A DNA stretch of 64,000 bases. It comes from Bin87 sp965204905 (GTDB lineage: Bacteria; Chloroflexota; Dehalococcoidia; Lucifugimonadales; UBA3495). The notes beneath the pieces were generated by a model. The model did no database searches. It was not told the origin of the DNA and saw only the letters and a program-made list of their open reading frames with translations. How positions within the stretch are numbered: the first letter of the stretch is position 1; every line of letters begins with the position of its first letter. Location: assembly GCA_965204905.1 (NCBI GenBank), contig OZ242042.1, forward strand, positions 3,100,001-3,164,000, given 5' to 3'. Below, one piece after another: positions 25,046 through 32,388 of this stretch. Position numbers and translations under genes: made by a program.

Positions 25046-25678
25046 TCAGCGGTTTGCTCTCACCTGCCCCACGAAGTTGGCGTAAATCCGCAGGCCGTTG
25101 TCGCCGCTCTTCTCCGGGTGGAACTGGGTCGCCACCACGTTGTCGCGGGCGTAGATGCTGCAAAACTCAACGCCGTACTCGGTGAGGCCCGCCACGTAGT
25201 CCCGCTCCGCCGGGTCGGCGTAGTAGCTGTGCACGAAGTAGAAGTGGCTGTCCTGGGGGATGCCGTCCCACAGCGGATGCTCGCGCTGGAACCGCACCGT
25301 GTTCCAGCCCATGTGGGGAACCTTGAGGCCGTCGGGCAGCCGCCGCACGCGACCGGGAGCCAGGCCCAGGCAATCGGCGTCGCCCTCGTCGGTGGCGTCC
25401 AGCAGCAGTTGCAGGCCCAGACAGACGCCGAGGTAGGGGCGGCCGCTGGCGATGTAGTCCAGCAGCGGGCGCACCAGTCCGCGGGCTTGCAGGGCGCGCA
25501 TGGCCGAGGGGCCGGAACCCTGGCCGGGCACGATGAGACCGTCGGCAGCGGCGACCTCGGCGGGGTCGGAGGTCACCCGTGGGGTTACGCCGGCGCGCTC
25601 CACGGCGCGGGATACGCTGCGCAGGTTCCCCGATTCATAGTCGATGATGACGATGGCAGGACTTTCGGATGCGGTCAT
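25046..25678 (-). CDS. hisH: imidazole glycerol phosphate synthase, glutaminase subunit
   Basis: A 210-residue class I glutamine amidotransferase that supplies ammonia to HisF in histidine biosynthesis. The nucleophile elbow is GVCLGLQ with Cys86; His187 and Glu189 in FHPEKSGDNG complete the triad. The oxyanion strand is GQGSG. The HisF partner is not in the window. The gene begins a few bases after pduO and precedes the small-protein/protease pair and hisA, all leftward, so it probably shares their transcript. Confidence 0.95.
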   Translation of the reverse strand: MTASESPAIVIIDYESGNLRSVSRAVERAGVTPRVTSDPAEVAAADGLIVPGQGSGPSAMRALQARGLVRPLLDYIASGRPYLGVCLGLQLLLDATDEGDADCLGLAPGRVRRLPDGLKVPHMGWNTVRFQREHPLWDGIPQDSHFYFVHSYYADPAERDYVAGLTEYGVEFCSIYARDNVVATQFHPEKSGDNGLRIYANFVGQVRANR

Positions 25679-25685
25679 CGCGTGT

Positions 25686-26276
25686 TCAGACCCGGTCGCC
25701 GGTGGCCCGCTCGATGGGGATGTCGCGGTCGTGGTAGCGGGCCAGCACGAAGAGCAGGTCGCCCAGGCGGTTCAGGTAGGCCAGGATCAGCGGATTGGTA
25801 AGGCCGCCGACCTCCGAGAGCGCGACCACCCGCCGCTCCGCCGTGCGAATCACGGTGCGCGCCGAGTCCATGGCCGACGATGACGGAGTGCCACCCGGCA
25901 GGATGAACACCTGGGGCATCTGGAAGTGGGTTTCCAGCTCGTCGATGGTCTCTTCCAGGTTGTCCACCATCTCCTCGGTCACGGGCTTGAAGTGCTGGTG
26001 AAAGAGGTCGTACTTCTCGGGGTCGGTCGCCAGCTCGGCGGCCACGGTGAATAGCTCCCGTTGCAGGTCGCGCAGGATGTTCTTCACCTTGTCGTCGTCG
26101 GTGAGGGCGCGGGCCAGCCCCATCAGGCTGACCGCCTCATCCGTGATGCCGTAGGCCTCGGTGTGCGGGCTGGCCTTGGATACCCGCCCGCCGTAGAGCA
26201 GGCTGGTCTCGCCCTGGTCTCCGTACTTGGTATAGACGCGCTTGCGACGCGATGCTGATGATGACGACGTACTCAT
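25686..26276 (-). CDS. pduO: cob(I)alamin adenosyltransferase, PduO type
   Basis: A 196-residue helical-bundle enzyme that transfers the adenosyl group of ATP to cob(I)alamin. The N-terminal VYTKYGDQGETSLLYGGRVSK is the ATP-binding strand of the family; the C-terminal RTAERRVVALSEV, then LAYLNRLGDLLFVLARY, is the classic signature. Start ATG 26276 gives the usual length. A poly-Ser stretch lies at residues 3-8. It is the first gene of the his-linked leftward group and implies a B12-dependent enzyme elsewhere in the genome. Confidence 0.93.
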   Translation of the reverse strand: MSTSSSSASRRKRVYTKYGDQGETSLLYGGRVSKASPHTEAYGITDEAVSLMGLARALTDDDKVKNILRDLQRELFTVAAELATDPEKYDLFHQHFKPVTEEMVDNLEETIDELETHFQMPQVFILPGGTPSSSAMDSARTVIRTAERRVVALSEVGGLTNPLILAYLNRLGDLLFVLARYHDRDIPIERATGDRV

Positions 26277-26360
26277 GACAATACACTCCCAACCCGGTTT
26301 GCTGCGATTCAACATTCTAGCACCCCCTTACCGGCCCGGCTACGCGGTAGGCGGGCGGGT

Positions 26361-26525
26361 GCAGGGCTATCGCATATGAACGGTTTTAGCGCCGTCATAC
26401 CGGCGAAAGCCGGTATCCAGTGACCGAAACAGCTATTTCCTTGTAAATATCAAGCCATTTACAGGCTTTGGACTCCGGCGAAAGCCGGAGTGACGCCATT
26501 GTAATTTCATATGCGATAGCCCTGC
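26361..26525. mobile_element. MITE-like element with 20-base terminal inverted repeats
   Basis: A perfect 20-base inverted pair: the left end 26361-26380 starts GCAGGGCTATCGC and the right end 26506-26525 is its exact complement. Inside are two GGCGAAAGCC palindromes (26393-26421 and about 26472-26495). It is 165 bases long with no reading frame. It lies in the gap between pduO and the protein at 26716. No flanking duplication was identified. Confidence 0.7.
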
Positions 26526-26595
26526 CGGGCCGGTGGGTTGCCTCGGGGTTGGTTGTTTGAACTGTGATTATGTGATTGGCAGGATTGGGGATGGC

Positions 26596-26646
26596 GGCGA
26601 TTTTTGGGAAATCCCGCTCATTTCCGCTCATTTCCAGTCATTTGAG
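26596..26646. repeat. 51-base dispersed repeat, copy 2
   Basis: Inverse-complement partner of 20991-21040. It includes GAAATCCCGCTCATTTCCGC and ends CATTTGAG. Confidence 0.65.
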
Positions 26647-26715
26647 CAGGGCGTTGAGGCGTGATGTGGGGTAAGCTGTTGAGTCCCATTTCAAAAACCA
26701 TCGCGCGTCTCCTTT

Positions 26716-27231
26716 TCAGACAAGATCATCGTCCACATCCACGTCCTCAAGGGGCAGCTCTGCTTCGGGAATACCGTACTGCTCGGCCAGGGCGCGCAAC
26801 TTGGCGTTGCGCTGTTTGCGCGTCTTGTTGAGCCGCTGGCGCCTCTGGCGCTCCTGTTCGATGCCCTGCTGGACGCCTTGCTTGACACCCTGGCGGAAAC
26901 CTTCCTCCCGCTGATGCATGCTGATTATCTTGGCTAGTACCATTACTCCCTCCACTATCATTGCGATTGCCAGGGCATTGGTTGCGGAACCGATGCCGAT
27001 GGGCCCCGAGGCTTTGACAATGGACACCGCCGTCCGCGCCATGGCCAGGGTGCCGTCAGCAGGCTGCTGCCACTGCGTGTACGCCTCCAACGCCACGCCC
27101 GGGGCGTACTGGAGCAAGAATATCACGAAGTAGGCCTCGATGACGCGGGCCGACAGGGACCAGATGGCGATGCGCGGCTCGGTTTCGGGTTCGGGCACGA
27201 TTGCGCCGGCGGTGGTTGTCGCGGTGGTCAT
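26716..27231 (-). CDS. membrane protein with Gln/Arg-rich coiled tail
   Basis: A 171-residue protein. A short Thr-rich N-terminus is followed by hydrophobic segments near 30-47 and 80-103, then a highly charged helix with the repeat-like FRQGVKQGVQQGIEQERQ and an acidic end DVDVDDDLV. I do not recognise the family. The plan resembles the protein at 9073-9561. It is divergent from the Type IIG gene with a gap of about 110 bases. No strong ribosome site is visible. Confidence 0.5.
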   Translation of the reverse strand: MTTATTTAGAIVPEPETEPRIAIWSLSARVIEAYFVIFLLQYAPGVALEAYTQWQQPADGTLAMARTAVSIVKASGPIGIGSATNALAIAMIVEGVMVLAKIISMHQREEGFRQGVKQGVQQGIEQERQRRQRLNKTRKQRNAKLRALAEQYGIPEAELPLEDVDVDDDLV

Positions 27232-27342
27232 GCTCAGTATGTTCCGGGGGCGTTGAGTCCGGCGGCATTATGGAACATACGTATCAAATCTGTCAATCCG
27301 CGTTGGTGCGGGAGCCGGGTCGTTCGGGTAGAATTGGTTGCA

Positions 27343-30300
27343 ATGCCCACGTACCCCCACATCAACCGCTACCACCGCGAACTCGCCAAGCTGATCGAGT
27401 TCGGCGGCGCCGACAACGAGGAAAACATCCGGCCGGCGTTCCAGAACTGCCTGGCCGCCTACTGCGCCGACCACTCGGAGCGGCTGGCGCTGGTGCCGGA
27501 ACTGCGGGCCGACCGCAGCAACAAGCCCGACGGCACGGTGCGGGACTCCCTGCGCATGACCCGCGGCCTGTGGGAAGCCAAGGACACCCACGACGACCTT
27601 GACCGGGAAATCCAGCACAAGCTCGCCCAGGGCTATCCCAGCGACAACATCCTCTTTGAGGACTCGCGCACCGCCGTCCTGTTCCAGGACCGTCGGGAAG
27701 CCATGCGGGTGGACATGACCGACCCGGCCGGCCTGGATCGGCTGATCCGCCGGTTCCTGGACTACGAGCTGCCCGAGATCCAGGAGTTCCGCGCGGCCCG
27801 GCAACAGTTCCGGGACGACCTGCCCGCCGTGCTGGCGAACCTGCGGGAAACCATCATCGACGCCGAGGCCGGCAACCCGCAGTACCAGGAAGCCGCGCAG
27901 CTTTTCCTCCAACTGTGCCACCAGTCCATCAGCCCGTCGGTGACCAACGACAACGTGCGGGAGATGCTGATTCAGCACATCCTCACCAAGGACATTTTCC
28001 TGCGGGTTTTCGCCGAAGACCAGTTCCACCGCGAGAACAACGTCGCCCGCCAGCTGGACGCCCTGGAAAGCACCTTCTTCACCGGCAACGTGCGCCGCCA
28101 GGCCGTGGACCGGCTGCGCGCCTACTACGGCGCAATTGGCCGCGCCGCTGACGACATCGCCGAGTACGGCGAGAAACAGCAGTTCCTGAAGGGCATCTAC
28201 GAAGATTTCTACCAGGCTTACAACCCCGGCGCCGCTGACCGCCTGGGCGTGGTCTATACCCCCAACGAGGTCGTCGATTTCATCATTCGCGGCGCCGACC
28301 ACCTGCTGCAAAAACACTTCGGCAAAACGCTGGCCGACGAGAACGTGAACATCCTGGACCCCGCCACCGGCACGGGCACCTTCATCACCAACCTGCTGAG
28401 CCACCTGCCGGCCCACCGGCTGGAGTACAAGTACCGCCACGAAATCCACGCCAACGAAGTGGAAATCCTCCCCTACTACATCGCCAACCTCAACGTTGAG
28501 TACACCTACAAGGAACTGACCGGCGAATATCTGGAGTTCCCCAACCTGTGCTTTGTCGATACGCTGGACAACATGGACTGGCAGGGCGCCAGCGGCGCGG
28601 CGGTGCAGCGGCAGACGGCGCTCAACCTGGGCGGCGTCTCCGAAGAAAACTGGATTCGCGTGCAAGAGCAGAACGAGCGGCCCATCAGCGTCATCATCGG
28701 CAACCCGCCGTACAACGCCAACCAGCAGAACGAAAACGACAACAACAGGAACCGGGAGTATCCCGACATTGACCGCCGCATCCGCGAAACTTACATCGCC
28801 GCCAGCACCGCGCAGAAGACCAAGCAGTACGATATGTACAAACGGTTCATCCGCTGGGCCAGCGACCGACTTGCGGATGACGGGATTATCGGTTTCGTCA
28901 GCAACAGCGCCTTTCTGGACGCCCGACAGGATGACGGATTCCGTAAAGTGGTAGCCGAGGAGTTCAACGAGTTATGGGCAGTTGACCTGAAGGGCAACGC
29001 CCGCACCAGCGGCGAACGCCGGCGGCAAGAGGGCGGCAACGTCTTTGACGACAAAATCCGAGTCGGCGTCGCAATCTACTTTTTGGTGCGGAGGAAGGGT
29101 AAGGACGGGTTCAAAGTCTATTACAACGTCGTTGATGACTACGCCAAATCACCCGATAAAGTCGATTACGTCAAGGGTAACGCAATTGACCGCCTTGAAT
29201 TTGCTGAGATTGTTCCCGACGCCAAATCTTACTGGCTCGAACAGTCCAACAATGACTTTGAGCAATTGATGCCTCTAGCAAACCGGGAAACCAAGCTGGC
29301 TAAAACCGCCGCTGATGAGCAGGCAGTATTCGGGCTAAACTCGCTGGGAGTAGTAACAGCCCGCGACGGATGGGTCTACGATTTCGATGAGGATCGGCTT
29401 TTGGAAAAGGTTCAGTTCTTTTCCAACGTTTACCAGCAGGAAATGCAAAGGTACTCCAGGGAATCACCTACTGAGCCAATTGGAGCTTGGGTTGATAAGA
29501 CCATCAAGTGGACGAGCGAGTTGACGAACCACCTAACCCGCGGCGACCAGATCTCCGTGGAATTGGGGAATATCGTAAATAGTCACTATCGTCCGTTCGT
29601 AGTCAAAAGTACGTACTACGCTCCTATCATTTCGCATAGACGGTACCAAATGCCAAATGTCTTTCCACATGGTGTCGAGGCAGAAAACGAACTAATTTGC
29701 GTTTGCCGCAATGGCAAGGACTTCTACGTATTGGCCACTAGTCTTCTTCCTGATTACCATCTGACCGGAGATTCAGACTGTCTCCCCCTCTACCGCTACA
29801 CGGCGGACGGCGAGCGGGTCAGCAACATCACCGAGTGGGGCCTCCAACAATTCCGCGAACATTACGGCGACGATGGCATCAGCGCCGAGGACGTGTTCGC
29901 CTACACCTACGCCATGCTGCACGACCCGGCCTACCGCCAGCAGTACGAGGTTGACCTGCGCCGCGAGTTCCCCCGCGTCTATTTCCAGGAAGATTTTGCA
30001 TGGTGGGCCGGCAAGGGGCGGGAGTTGCTGGACTTGCACCTGGGGTTCGAGACGGCGGAGCCGTGGCCGTTGGAGCGGGTGGAGGCGGGTCCTTCGACAG
30101 GCTCAGGACGAGCGGGCAAAGTGATTCTGCGAGCGGACAAGGAACGCAACCTGATTATCCTGGACGAGCAAACTACGCTGTCCGGCGTACCCCCCGAAGC
30201 GTGGGAGTACCGCCTGGGCAGCCGCTCCGCGCTGGAGTGGGTGCTGGACCAGTACAAGGAGCGCAAGCCCCGGGACCCTACCATCGCCGAGCGGTTCAAC

Positions 30301-30432
30301 ACCTACCGCTTTGCCGACCACAAGGAGCGTGTCATCAACCTGCTGGCCCGCGTCTGCGCGGTGAGCGCCCTGACGACGGCCATCGTGAACGAACTGGACA
30401 CCGGATCCACAGTAGGACACGATCAAAGGTAG
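27343..30432 (+). CDS. Type IIG-like restriction-modification enzyme
   Basis: A 1029-residue single-chain enzyme. The N-terminal nuclease domain shows PDG with Asp63 and EAK with Glu78/Lys80. A helical connector follows. The gamma-class N6-adenine methyltransferase has motif I DPATGTGTF near 337 and NPPY near 453. The C-terminal half is the target-recognition domain. No helicase motifs separate nuclease and methyltransferase, so it is not a full Type ISP enzyme. ATG 27343 (PTYPHINRY) is the likely start. Two oddities: the stretch at about 28960-29790 is A+T-richer than both flanks, suggesting replacement of the recognition region, and a dispersed repeat is read in frame near residue 916 (PSTGSG). 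Confidence 0.88.
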   Translation: MPTYPHINRYHRELAKLIEFGGADNEENIRPAFQNCLAAYCADHSERLALVPELRADRSNKPDGTVRDSLRMTRGLWEAKDTHDDLDREIQHKLAQGYPSDNILFEDSRTAVLFQDRREAMRVDMTDPAGLDRLIRRFLDYELPEIQEFRAARQQFRDDLPAVLANLRETIIDAEAGNPQYQEAAQLFLQLCHQSISPSVTNDNVREMLIQHILTKDIFLRVFAEDQFHRENNVARQLDALESTFFTGNVRRQAVDRLRAYYGAIGRAADDIAEYGEKQQFLKGIYEDFYQAYNPGAADRLGVVYTPNEVVDFIIRGADHLLQKHFGKTLADENVNILDPATGTGTFITNLLSHLPAHRLEYKYRHEIHANEVEILPYYIANLNVEYTYKELTGEYLEFPNLCFVDTLDNMDWQGASGAAVQRQTALNLGGVSEENWIRVQEQNERPISVIIGNPPYNANQQNENDNNRNREYPDIDRRIRETYIAASTAQKTKQYDMYKRFIRWASDRLADDGIIGFVSNSAFLDARQDDGFRKVVAEEFNELWAVDLKGNARTSGERRRQEGGNVFDDKIRVGVAIYFLVRRKGKDGFKVYYNVVDDYAKSPDKVDYVKGNAIDRLEFAEIVPDAKSYWLEQSNNDFEQLMPLANRETKLAKTAADEQAVFGLNSLGVVTARDGWVYDFDEDRLLEKVQFFSNVYQQEMQRYSRESPTEPIGAWVDKTIKWTSELTNHLTRGDQISVELGNIVNSHYRPFVVKSTYYAPIISHRRYQMPNVFPHGVEAENELICVCRNGKDFYVLATSLLPDYHLTGDSDCLPLYRYTADGERVSNITEWGLQQFREHYGDDGISAEDVFAYTYAMLHDPAYRQQYEVDLRREFPRVYFQEDFAWWAGKGRELLDLHLGFETAEPWPLERVEAGPSTGSGRAGKVILRADKERNLIILDEQTTLSGVPPEAWEYRLGSRSALEWVLDQYKERKPRDPTIAERFNTYRFADHKERVINLLARVCAVSALTTAIVNELDTGSTVGHDQR
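30091..30114 (+). repeat. GAGCCTGTCGAA-type repeat embedded in frame in the Type IIG gene
   Basis: CCTTCGACAGGCTCAGGACG at 30091-30110 is the complement of the intergenic unit near 23621. It is translated as PSTGSGR with the reading frame kept. Confidence 0.75.
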
Positions 30433-30520
30433 AAAACGAGAGTCATGTGCTATGATATGCGCCCATGATGCGAGCCATGCGGCCCGCTCAAGCTACCCGC
30501 ATCCAGGAGTTCCCGACACA

Positions 30521-30829
30521 ATGACCACCCAGGCGGTTTCCCTCGAACTTGAACCCCGCGAGACGTTGGGCAAAAAGGTGAAAGCCCTGCGTCGCGCCGG
30601 CATCGTGCCCGTCCATCTCTACGGGCGAGACATTGAACCACGCGCCCTGCAGTGCGAGGTCCGCGCCGTGTTGCGCGCCATCAGCCAGGCCGGCGGAGAA
30701 TACGGCCAGCCCCTGAACGTCAGCATCGCCGGCGAATCCGGCGCGTACACCGCCGAGGCGTCGGAAATCCAATGGGACCCTCGCACCGGAGACGTGCTGC
30801 ACGTGGACTTCCGCACCGTCTCATCCTGA
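30521..30829 (+). CDS. rplY: 50S ribosomal protein L25 (short form)
   Basis: A 102-residue L25/Ctc domain protein that binds 5S rRNA in the large subunit. Signatures are LELEPRETLGKKVKALRRAGIVPVHLYG at the N-terminus (residues about 6-33) and the C-terminal VLHVDFRTV. The TL5/CTC extra domain is missing, so this is the short version. Start ATG 30521 follows AGGAG. It lies between two accessory genes and ends near a GTAGGGGC hairpin that could end transcription. Confidence 0.88.
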   Translation: MTTQAVSLELEPRETLGKKVKALRRAGIVPVHLYGRDIEPRALQCEVRAVLRAISQAGGEYGQPLNVSIAGESGAYTAEASEIQWDPRTGDVLHVDFRTVSS

Positions 30830-30849
30830 CGCTCGGATACTGACTTGCC

Positions 30850-30875
30850 GGGGCGGGTTTCAAACCCGCCCCTAC
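30850..30875. repeat. GTAGGGGC-type palindrome
   Basis: GGGGCGGGTTTC then AAACCCGCCCCTAC, between rplY and the DUF3800 gene. Confidence 0.75.
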
Positions 30876-30907
30876 CATTATCCTGCAACGGCCCCAGGAG
30901 GCCCAAT

Positions 30908-31678
30908 ATGTACATGGTTTTCCTCAGCGAGTCCGGACTCACCGGCGCCAGCGCCAACGACCCCAACCAACCGCACCATATCCACGCCGGCCTCCTGGTT
31001 CAGGAAAATCAGTACATATCGATGTGCGGCGAGTACGACGCGCTGGTCCGCCGGCATTTCGGCAGCCCTCCCGGTTCGGACGGCGTTCCCGCCGAAATCA
31101 ATCCCCGGCACGTCTATCAAGGCACCGGCCCGTTCCGCGCCTGGCGGCCAGCGCAGCGCGCCGAGCTGATCCAGGATTGTCTGGACATCCTCATCCGTCG
31201 GGAAACTCCGCTGATTGTTTCCTACATCAACAAGGGCGAGTACGCCGCTGCCACGTCCACCGAGGGCAACTCCCTCTACGGAGATACCGACCCTTCCCGC
31301 CTCGCCTTCAGCCGGTTTCTGCTGGCGCTCACCATGTTCCTGGACGAGAACGTGATGGCGCAGATGAACCCGGACGACATCATGCAATCGGTCTGGGACG
31401 TCCGCGACTATGCGATGCTGTTGGCCGGCTCCGAATCGCCGTCCATCGCCGCGGCGTTGACCGAGTTCCTGAGCGAAGAATCGGACACCGTATCGCCGTC
31501 CATGTACGACGATCTGATTGTCGCGCCATCGGAAACCTGCGTCGGCGCCCAGTTGGTCAACCTCTGCGCTTACTTTGTCCGGCGTTGGCTCCAGCAGCCC
31601 GGCGTAGCGCACAGCTACTTCGAGGCCCTCCGCGACGGCCGCGTCGTCCAGGTGATCTACCCCTACCAGTTCGACTAG
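30908..31678 (+). CDS. DUF3800-like protein
   Basis: A 256-residue protein that begins MYMVFLSESG, matching the RNase H-like DUF3800 opening in which the usual motif is DESG. Here the first Asp is replaced by Ser, so a key metal ligand may be missing. Later parts (LVSYINKGEY region, FLLALTMFLDENV) fit the family's overall layout, but identity is moderate. AGGAGG lies 6 bases before ATG 30908. DUF3800 genes are often found beside defence genes; here the neighbour two genes upstream is a Type IIG enzyme. Confidence 0.6.
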   Translation: MYMVFLSESGLTGASANDPNQPHHIHAGLLVQENQYISMCGEYDALVRRHFGSPPGSDGVPAEINPRHVYQGTGPFRAWRPAQRAELIQDCLDILIRRETPLIVSYINKGEYAAATSTEGNSLYGDTDPSRLAFSRFLLALTMFLDENVMAQMNPDDIMQSVWDVRDYAMLLAGSESPSIAAALTEFLSEESDTVSPSMYDDLIVAPSETCVGAQLVNLCAYFVRRWLQQPGVAHSYFEALRDGRVVQVIYPYQFD

Positions 31679-31710
31679 GGACTCGTGGGATCATCGCGCC
31701 GGCCTTCAAT

Positions 31711-31740
31711 TTGACAGTGTTTCCGACCCCGTGCTAGGTT
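31711..31740 (+). promoter_or_regulatory. promoter of the 31770/31923 bicistron
   Basis: TTGACA at 31711-31716 and TAGGTT at 31735-31740, spacer 18. TACAAT at 31740-31745 is an alternative -10. The layout mirrors the promoter at 21399. Confidence 0.45.
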
Positions 31741-31769
31741 ACAATCAATCCGTCAGCGGGAGGTGCGTC

Positions 31770-31922
31770 ATGGCTACCAGGAAAAGAGTCCCACTGTCGA
31801 AAATCCTCACGCCTGAGGAAATGCGCGAGCGCGAGCGCAGAGAAAATGAGTTGCGCGACGCCACAAAGGAACTTAAGCGCGTCATGGTTAAACTTGGAAT
31901 ACCAATAGACGAGAGTGTCTAA
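31770..31922 (+). CDS. small charged helical protein, first gene of a bicistron
   Basis: A 50-residue protein beginning MATRKRVPLSKILTPEE, then a Glu/Arg-rich helix. GGGAGG seven bases upstream supports ATG 31770. The next gene begins at the base after the stop codon. Size, composition and tight coupling are antitoxin-like. The family is not recognised. Confidence 0.5.
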   Translation: MATRKRVPLSKILTPEEMRERERRENELRDATKELKRVMVKLGIPIDESV

Positions 31923-32240
31923 TTGCAAGCGGCTATTGACGCCATAATCAGATGCCAGCAACTTTCCGAATCCGAAGCCGTCAGGTACGCGGCAGAGCTG
32001 TTGGATTTTGACAGCCTGAACGGAACCGGAATGGCCCCACAATTCCGTAAAGACGTTCTTGATAAGGTCCAGCAGCAGGAATACGGGCCGGCATTAATCG
32101 GGTTGGACCGGTTCGTCGCTGATTTCTTGGACCTCGATCCATTGATGCGCATTGATTTCAGCGGGCTGACGCAAGTGCTCAGGCCCGCGCTGGCTCTACT
32201 GTTCAACGCGCAAGAAAACGGCCTTGACGTATCGGGTTGA
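31923..32240 (+). CDS. hypothetical protein, second gene of the bicistron
   Basis: A 105-residue, mainly helical protein starting with TTG directly after the TAA of the upstream gene. It contains ESEAVRYAAELLDFDSL and RKDVLDKVQQQEYGPALIGL. There are no recognised catalytic motifs. The coupling to a tiny charged protein under a strong promoter resembles a toxin-antitoxin layout, but this is inference from architecture only. Confidence 0.45.
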   Translation: MQAAIDAIIRCQQLSESEAVRYAAELLDFDSLNGTGMAPQFRKDVLDKVQQQEYGPALIGLDRFVADFLDLDPLMRIDFSGLTQVLRPALALLFNAQENGLDVSG

Positions 32241-32388
32241 GGCCATCGTTAGAGTCAACATCCACCGAATTCCCGTGCTGTCAGGATTGCCGTCGTTCCT
32301 GCGCCGCAACCTCCAATCTTGCCAATCCTAAAATCCCCCAAATCCCGATTCTGACGATTTTTACCGCCTCTCCTTTTCAGCGCGCGCA

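Noticed and set aside
27343..30432. BREX PglX or Type ISP enzyme
   Set aside because: No other BREX genes are nearby and no helicase motifs lie between nuclease and methyltransferase; Type IIG fits better.
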